In this document: one piece after another, positions 5,222 to 9,076 of the stretch
Position numbering within the stretch: the first letter of the stretch is position 1
How the letters are laid out: the number at the start of each line of letters is the position of its first letter
Source of the DNA: Candidatus Omnitrophota bacterium
Lineage (GTDB): Bacteria; Omnitrophota; Gorgyraeia; Zapsychrales; Zapsychraceae
Direction: 5' to 3'
Assembly (NCBI GenBank): GCA_016217585.1
Contig: JACRHQ010000194.1
Coordinates: 1-9,076 of the forward strand
DNA length: 9,076 nucleotides
Notes under the pieces: model-generated
The model's database searches: none
The model's input: only the letters and a program-made list of their open reading frames with translations
Told to the model about the DNA's origin: nothing
Position numbers and translations under genes: made by a program

Positions 5222-7220
5222 GTTCCTCTATGGGGCGGGAATCGTCGCCGTCCTTTTCATCCTCGTCGTCACGGTCGTTTTCAACATCCTCCTCGGTCTT
5301 TCCAGGGTCAGGATCGTCCAGGCGGCCAACGCGCCCATTAATGATCGTCTGGACATCGGCTATATCGGGTATGTATTTCCCAACATTGTGGTCCTTAAAG
5401 GTGTGGCCATCCACGGCCGGGATTCCCTGACGCCGGCGCAGCGGCTCTCTATCCCCACGGTGACGGCGGAATTCTCCGTACTGGAATTCGTCATCCGCCA
5501 GAACGTGACGATCCGGAAGATCAAATTTTACAGCCCTTATGTCCATGACGGATATTTCCGTGATTTCCTCTCCCGGAACGGAAAGCAGTTGATGACTTTT
5601 TTGCTGGAGTTGCCGCGGGTCGATTTTCGTTTTTCGGTCAAGGAGGCCCTCTGGGATTTCACGCGGGGCGCCGGCAGCCCGGATCATACGTATCTGAATT
5701 TTATTTTTTCCCTGCGCAAAGAGACCGTTTCGGTCCATGGCCATGTCCGCAGGGACAAGTTCGGCGTGCCCCTGCAGTTTGATTTCAAGGGGCTTTTGAT
5801 CGACGACGGCATCTTGATCGACAACCTGGACATCCAGCGAAAGAATCTGTATTTGAAATTATGGGGGGCGCTGCAGAAAGGGCAGCTGCGGCTCAATGGT
5901 TTTTCGTTTTTTGATACCTATCCCCGGGAGGAATATCAGCTCGTCAAGGCAAATCGCGGCGGCCGCGTCCAATCCTATCTGCAGAAGTTCAGGAAAATCC
6001 CCCCCGGGGTCAATTTTGATGACAAGGATGTCTACCTTATCGACATGGATTGTCTGGCACGGTTGGCTCCGCCGAAAGTCCACGTGGACCATCTTAACTT
6101 CAGCCTCAACGATACGCCCGTGAGTATCGAAGGAGACCTTTCATTCGCGGAACCGTTTTCCGTTGACCTGAACATCCTCGCCGACCCCGCCCGTTCCAAA
6201 ACGTTCGCCTTGAAAAATTTACAAAAGGTCCAATGGCACATCGCCGGCGCGTTGAGGGATAAAACATTTACAAGCGATAATGATCTGGCCATCATTTTCG
6301 ACAAGGCCAGGAACCCGAACTTTCCCTTTGAAAGGATGGACGGCAGCCTCAAAGGCCTTCAATTTTCAGTGGATCAGTACGCGCGCCCCGAGCTGCGCGT
6401 CGGCCAGGGGGAGGTCATATTCCGCGGCGCCGAACACCTCCGGAGACTGGCCCTGGAAAATTTGAGAATGTCTTTGAATGTCCTGAACAAGAAATTAAGG
6501 ATGGTCGAGGTCCGGGCGCCTTTCTACGGCGGGGAACTGGCGGGAAAGTTCTGGCTGACGACGGGGCCTTCCGCCTCCAGGCTTGACGGGGCGGTGGCCT
6601 TAAACGACGTGGACGTCAGCGGCCTTGATGAGCTTCTGTTTGACTTCGCCCGGGCCCAGGGGAGGCTGTTTGGCCGGGTCCATCTGACCAGTGTCCCCCG
6701 CTTGAATCTGGACGGGCAGTTTGATGTTTACAACGGCGAACTGGAGAAATTCGCGTTTTTCCAGTGGCTTGCGGGCACCTTCCATTTGCCGTCTTTGCAG
6801 AAAATCGATTTCAGGCAGGTCTCTTCCGGCTTCTCGGCGGACGCGGATGCCTTGAAGTTCCAGGGGATCCTCCTGAAGTCCGGCGATGTCAATATCGACG
6901 GCTATTTTAATGTCGATAAGGACAATCTCGTCTCCAGTTATTTATCCCTGGCCTTCAGCAAGCGGCTTTTGGGCGAGTCGCCCAAATTCCGTCCCATCTT
7001 GAAGATCTTCGGGGAAGATGTCCCCGCGGTCATTTTTGATTTCCAGCTTTCCGGGATGCAGGACGCGATGAATTTTCAGTGGCTGCCCTCCAGGCACAAA
7101 AGCATGATCCAGGAACGGATCCCCGATTTTATCGAGCGGATCATCGAGCGCAATATCGATGAGATGATCGCGCCGGCTGCCCCGGTGCAGCCGGGGCAGG
7201 ATCCGCCGCCGGATCAATAA
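5202..7220 (+). CDS. AsmA-like inner-membrane-anchored periplasmic protein
   Basis: 672 residues when started at TTG 5202. That codon has an excellent SD (GGAG in a G-rich run at 5192-5195, 6 nt before) and puts a basic MPRFRTK directly before one membrane helix at about 9-32. The earlier in-frame TTG at 5166 would add 12 unlikely residues and lacks an SD. The rest is predicted periplasmic beta-rich sequence with the alternating pattern of AsmA/DUF3971/TamB-type proteins. The clearest part is about residues 435-629: short GG-containing strands (YGGELAGKFWL), a DVDVSGLDELL turn, GRLFGRVHL, NLDGQFDVYNGEL, and late SGDVNIDGYFNVD and SYLSLAFS segments. AsmA-family proteins are proposed to bridge lipids from inner to outer membrane. 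The tail (IERIIERNIDEM, then a Pro-rich end) is an amphipathic helix plus a disordered stretch. The exact subfamily is not certain. Confidence 0.75.
   Translation: MPRFRTKFLYGAGIVAVLFILVVTVVFNILLGLSRVRIVQAANAPINDRLDIGYIGYVFPNIVVLKGVAIHGRDSLTPAQRLSIPTVTAEFSVLEFVIRQNVTIRKIKFYSPYVHDGYFRDFLSRNGKQLMTFLLELPRVDFRFSVKEALWDFTRGAGSPDHTYLNFIFSLRKETVSVHGHVRRDKFGVPLQFDFKGLLIDDGILIDNLDIQRKNLYLKLWGALQKGQLRLNGFSFFDTYPREEYQLVKANRGGRVQSYLQKFRKIPPGVNFDDKDVYLIDMDCLARLAPPKVHVDHLNFSLNDTPVSIEGDLSFAEPFSVDLNILADPARSKTFALKNLQKVQWHIAGALRDKTFTSDNDLAIIFDKARNPNFPFERMDGSLKGLQFSVDQYARPELRVGQGEVIFRGAEHLRRLALENLRMSLNVLNKKLRMVEVRAPFYGGELAGKFWLTTGPSASRLDGAVALNDVDVSGLDELLFDFARAQGRLFGRVHLTSVPRLNLDGQFDVYNGELEKFAFFQWLAGTFHLPSLQKIDFRQVSSGFSADADALKFQGILLKSGDVNIDGYFNVDKDNLVSSYLSLAFSKRLLGESPKFRPILKIFGEDVPAVIFDFQLSGMQDAMNFQWLPSRHKSMIQERIPDFIERIIERNIDEMIAPAAPVQPGQDPPPDQ
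7177..7215 (+). other. Two adjacent GC-rich hairpins in the last codons of the asmA-like gene
   Basis: The first hairpin is a perfect 9-bp stem, CTGCCCCGG (7177-7185) and CCGGGGCAG (7191-7199), with a 5-nt loop. The second is GATCCG (7200-7205) and CGGATC (7210-7215), with a 4-nt loop. They sit in the codons for the Pro-rich tail just before the TAA at 7218. No T-tract follows directly. They may shield the transcript 3' end or aid termination. Confidence 0.5.
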
Positions 7221-7224
7221 CGGC

Positions 7225-7264
7225 AAAAAATGGAAGATTTTATAATTTTAAAATTCTTCCATTT
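7225..7264. terminator. Possible bidirectional terminator-like stem between the asmA-like and OMP genes
   Basis: A-tract 7225-7230, then TGGAAGA (7231-7237) pairing with TCTTCCA (7255-7261), extended by an AT stem after one bulge, with a 6-nt loop, then a short ATTT. On the minus strand the stem is followed by T6, which is good; on the plus strand the T-run is poor. It also overlaps the candidate -35 of the downstream promoter. Confidence 0.35.
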
Positions 7265-7282
7265 AAGTTATACTGTGACAGT
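7247..7282 (+). promoter_or_regulatory. Probable promoter of the OMP gene with a possible operator
   Basis: TATACT at 7269-7274 matches 5 of 6 consensus -10 bases; TTTAAA (7247-7252) lies 16 bp upstream as a weak -35. An 11-bp palindrome, ACTGT-G-ACAGT (7272-7282), overlaps the -10 and the expected start site, a typical repressor position. The SD AAAGGAG (7290-7296) lies 9 nt before the ATG at 7306. Confidence 0.45.
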
Positions 7283-7305
7283 TCATTGTAAAGGAGCGAT
7301 CATCC

Positions 7306-7995
7306 ATGAAACGCATGGCATTTTCCGTAGTCATGTTGTTGGCCCTTTTCGGTTTTATCGGTCCGTCTTTCGCCGCGCCCGCGTACGGCACCCGTCTGCC
7401 CAAAAAATTCCATCTCTCCGTCGGCGGACAAACCCATGCGGTCCTCGAGAGGAAGATGGACCGCGATTATGGCGAGATGAACAGCCTCCAGCATTTTTTG
7501 CTTTTGTCCTTCGGCATCGCCGATTGGCTTTCGCTGGATTTAAAGGGCGGGGCCGGAGATATTGAACAGCAGCCCTCGGCTGGAGGCGAGATCCAATATC
7601 CCGCGTTTATGGCCGGAGGATATGGCTTGCGTCTGAAATTGTACGATGACGCGAAGACCAAAGCCGTCCTTGGGTTCCAGCATATCAGCGTCCATCCGTA
7701 TTCGGTCTTTATCGGCGATACCAAGAACAAGGGGGTGCTGGACGATTGGCAGTTTTCGCTCCTGGCCTCCCATGAATGGATGGGCGTGACCCCTTATATT
7801 GGGACAAAATGGTCGCGGATGGATTACATCCATTGGGTCGAAGATACCAGAAAACGCAAGAAATCAGATTTGGGAAAGAGTGTGGGGTTAATCACCGGCC
7901 TGGATATCCCGGTGACATCGCGCGCCTGGGTCAACGTGGAAGGGCAGTTTGTCGACGTCCAGGCCGTGGCCGTCAGCATTAATTACGCTTTTTAA
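7306..7995 (+). CDS. Small outer-membrane beta-barrel protein
   Basis: 229 residues with a strong SD (AAAGGAG). The signal peptide comprises MKR, a hydrophobic stretch to about G19, then PSFA with likely cleavage after A23. The mature part is a string of short amphipathic strands rich in aromatic and Gly residues (for example WLSLDLKGGAGD, GYGLRLKLYDD, AVLGFQHISVHPY, WMGVTPYIGTKWSRMDY, AWVNVEGQF). It ends AVSINYAF, and a C-terminal Phe in a beta-strand is the signature recognised by the BAM complex. The length and number of candidate strands suit a barrel of about 8-12 strands. The ligand or function is not evident; it could be a structural or adhesion-type OMP rather than a porin. It heads a short operon: the next gene starts 13 nt after its stop. 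Confidence 0.78.
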   Translation: MKRMAFSVVMLLALFGFIGPSFAAPAYGTRLPKKFHLSVGGQTHAVLERKMDRDYGEMNSLQHFLLLSFGIADWLSLDLKGGAGDIEQQPSAGGEIQYPAFMAGGYGLRLKLYDDAKTKAVLGFQHISVHPYSVFIGDTKNKGVLDDWQFSLLASHEWMGVTPYIGTKWSRMDYIHWVEDTRKRKKSDLGKSVGLITGLDIPVTSRAWVNVEGQFVDVQAVAVSINYAF

Positions 7996-8008
7996 ATAGG
8001 GCTTTTCG

Positions 8009-8236
8009 ATGAGAACCGAAAATGTGAATTTGCTGGACAGGTTGGGCTTGTTTTGTCACATCAGCGGTGTTATTAATATATATTTGGGTGTTCTTATTAT
8101 TATGATGGACATTATGAACAGTGACCCTCGGCAAATCCAGGCGGGGATATATATCTGCGCGACCGGCTATTCTTTCACCAAGATTTCCGCCAAAATCGCC
8201 TTGGTGGTAGCCCTAGAGAAGAAATCGGAATCTTGA
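8009..8236 (+). CDS. Two-TM small membrane protein, function unknown
   Basis: 75 residues. AGGG (7998-8001) lies 7 nt before the ATG, and the OMP stop is 13 nt away, so the two are probably cotranscribed. There are two hydrophobic segments, at about 13-36 (LGLFCHISGVINIYLGVLII and on) and 44-68 (with K58 and K62 interrupting), joined by a short polar DPRQ loop; the tail is KKSES. Base and codon use is visibly more AT-rich than its neighbours (ATA, TTA and ATT codons), partly explained by hydrophobic composition. I recognise no family. Short spacing on both sides and a plausible membrane topology support a real gene, though the SD is only moderate. Confidence 0.55.
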   Translation: MRTENVNLLDRLGLFCHISGVINIYLGVLIIMMDIMNSDPRQIQAGIYICATGYSFTKISAKIALVVALEKKSES

Positions 8237-8254
8237 AACTGAAATAATCATTTT

Positions 8255-8920
8255 ATGAGAAGCGCGGTATATTTTTTGATCTTTAGTATATTTGTTTGCG
8301 GTTGTGCGACGGTGCCGGGAACACCGCCTCCGAGCCACAGGATCCACCTGCCGGGCACGGTTATTTCCAAGGAAGAAGAAATCCCCCCCGGACTTCAGAA
8401 CATCGAGAACAAGGCTCTGGAAGGGTACGTCAGGAGGAAGGGAGTCGTCTTCGCTAAAACGGATTTTCAGGGTGTCCTCAAGACAAGTTATGTCAGACTT
8501 CATTTCGAAGGCCAGGGGAAAGGGACGCGCAGTTTTGATCTGGACATCGAAGGAAAAACCGACGGAAATTCTTTGATATGGAACGGGAAGACGGTCAAGC
8601 CGGGGTATTTTTTTATCGAGCTCCCGGTGGGGGGTTACCGTATCTCTTCGATCGCCATCCCCGTTGGCTCCACGCTCGCTGAGGAGGCTATTAACGTCCG
8701 CTTTGAGGTTATTCCCGGCGCTATCGTGTACCTGGGGACGCTTAAAGTCCAGGGCACGAAAGAGAGGATCAAGCTGGGAGGGGTCCCGGTCATCAAACCG
8801 GGCTTTGATTATGATGTGCAGGTACTCGATGAACGCGCCGAAGGGATCTTAGCTTTTCATCAGCGCTATCCCGGTATCCCTGCCGTCATAGAGACACGGC
8901 TTATGCGGATCTCCCGGTGA
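8255..8920 (+). CDS. Predicted outer-membrane lipoprotein, beta-rich, function unknown
   Basis: 221 residues. The N-terminus MRSAVYFLIFSIFVCGC has a lipobox VCGC with C17 as the lipidated residue; Ala at +2 gives no inner-membrane retention signal, so the outer membrane is likely. A Pro-rich linker (PGTPPPS) follows. The mature domain is mostly strands: GVVFAKTDFQGVLKTSYVRLHF, then about 116-136 PGYFFIELPVGGYRISSIAIP, then IVYLGTLKVQG. The arrangement looks like a carboxypeptidase-regulatory-like or DUF2846-like beta-sandwich, but I cannot assign a family. The ATG at 8255 is the only candidate near an in-frame TGA at 8240 and gives a proper signal peptide; no good SD is visible, so expression may depend on coupling to the gene ending 18 nt upstream. 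Confidence 0.75.
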   Translation: MRSAVYFLIFSIFVCGCATVPGTPPPSHRIHLPGTVISKEEEIPPGLQNIENKALEGYVRRKGVVFAKTDFQGVLKTSYVRLHFEGQGKGTRSFDLDIEGKTDGNSLIWNGKTVKPGYFFIELPVGGYRISSIAIPVGSTLAEEAINVRFEVIPGAIVYLGTLKVQGTKERIKLGGVPVIKPGFDYDVQVLDERAEGILAFHQRYPGIPAVIETRLMRISR

Positions 8921-8963
8921 GGTCCCAGGCGCCTGAAAAAATTATAAAGAGATATGGGAAGTC

Positions 8964-8982
8964 TGGTACTTTATGGTACAAT
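8964..8982 (+). promoter_or_regulatory. Extended -10 promoter with two TGGTAC direct repeats
   Basis: TGGTAC occurs at 8964-8969 and 8974-8979, exactly 10 bp apart. The second copy merges into an extended -10, TGG-TACAAT (8974-8982), whose hexamer matches 5 of 6 consensus bases. No convincing -35 is visible. The downstream gene begins at 9021 with the strong SD AAGGAGG (9009-9015). Confidence 0.45.
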
Positions 8983-9020
8983 TAATTTCTAATAATGAAA
9001 ATTTTTACAAGGAGGAAAAA

Positions 9021-9076
9021 ATGAATTCTGCAGTTAGAGTGTTGTGCGTGGCGGTTTTGATCGGTGCCTTGGCAGG
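9021..9076 (+). CDS. Start of an exported protein (3' end outside window)
   Basis: Only 18 full codons are visible: MNSAVRVLCVAVLIGALA, with a partial Gly codon after. The SD AAGGAGG (9009-9015) lies 5 nt before ATG and is the strongest in the window. One Arg and a hydrophobic run ending GALA(G) make this a signal peptide. If Cys follows, LAGC would be a lipobox. The identity cannot be told. Confidence 0.7.
   Translation, partial: MNSAVRVLCVAVLIGALA

Noticed and set aside
7230..7565. 111-codon plus frame starting in the AT-rich stem before the OMP gene
   Set aside because: It overlaps the OMP gene in another frame, has no SD, and its tail is Arg-rich shadow sequence.
8926..8935. CAGGCGCCTG followed by AAAAA as a terminator of the lipoprotein gene
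   Set aside because: A loopless 10-bp palindrome cannot form a proper stem-loop, and no T-tract follows on the plus strand.

Overview
This window looks like chromosomal DNA of a Gram-negative (two-membrane) bacterium. It encodes a C-terminal-Phe outer-membrane beta-barrel, an AsmA-type inner-membrane-anchored protein, an OM-directed lipoprotein and several Sec signal peptides. By eye it is moderately GC-rich, with clear Shine-Dalgarno (SD) sites for most genes and the standard stop codons. I cannot place the lineage from sequence alone. The mix would fit an uncultivated phylum such as Omnitrophota, or a relative of Deltaproteobacteria/PVC, but that is a guess. I see no rRNA, tRNA, CRISPR array, transposase or phage gene.

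Region 1 (1-4095, + strand) is a recombinational-repair operon. It has the 3' end of addA (UvrD-type helicase C-terminus plus PD-(D/E)XK nuclease), then a long imperfect palindrome, then addB. addB is interrupted by two adjacent in-frame TAA stops, so it reads as two same-frame ORFs: an inactive-helicase/scaffold part and a PD-(D/E)XK nuclease part. A 57-residue single-TM protein overlaps the addB end by ATGA. AddAB-type complexes resect double-strand ends for RecA loading. The palindrome contains the addB SD, and its 5' arm begins at the addA stop, so it could couple translation of the two genes.

Region 2 (4096-4696) holds one minus-strand gene, convergent with region 1. It encodes a secreted protein made almost entirely of three 35-residue WQL repeats and matches no family I know. 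It shares a 145-bp divergent promoter region with region 3.

Region 3 (4697-7220, + strand) is an envelope pair: a periplasmic TPR-like protein overlapped by 20 nt by a 672-residue AsmA-like protein starting at TTG. Such proteins are linked to lipid transfer and outer-membrane assembly.

Region 4 (7221-8920, + strand) is an envelope cassette with its own promoter: a beta-barrel OMP, a two-TM small protein and a lipoprotein. Region 5 (8921-9076) holds a promoter with an extended -10 and the first 18 codons of another exported protein.

No obvious new defence or mobile system is present. The items most worth a second look are the split addB, the palindrome carrying its ribosome-binding site, and the WQL-repeat protein.
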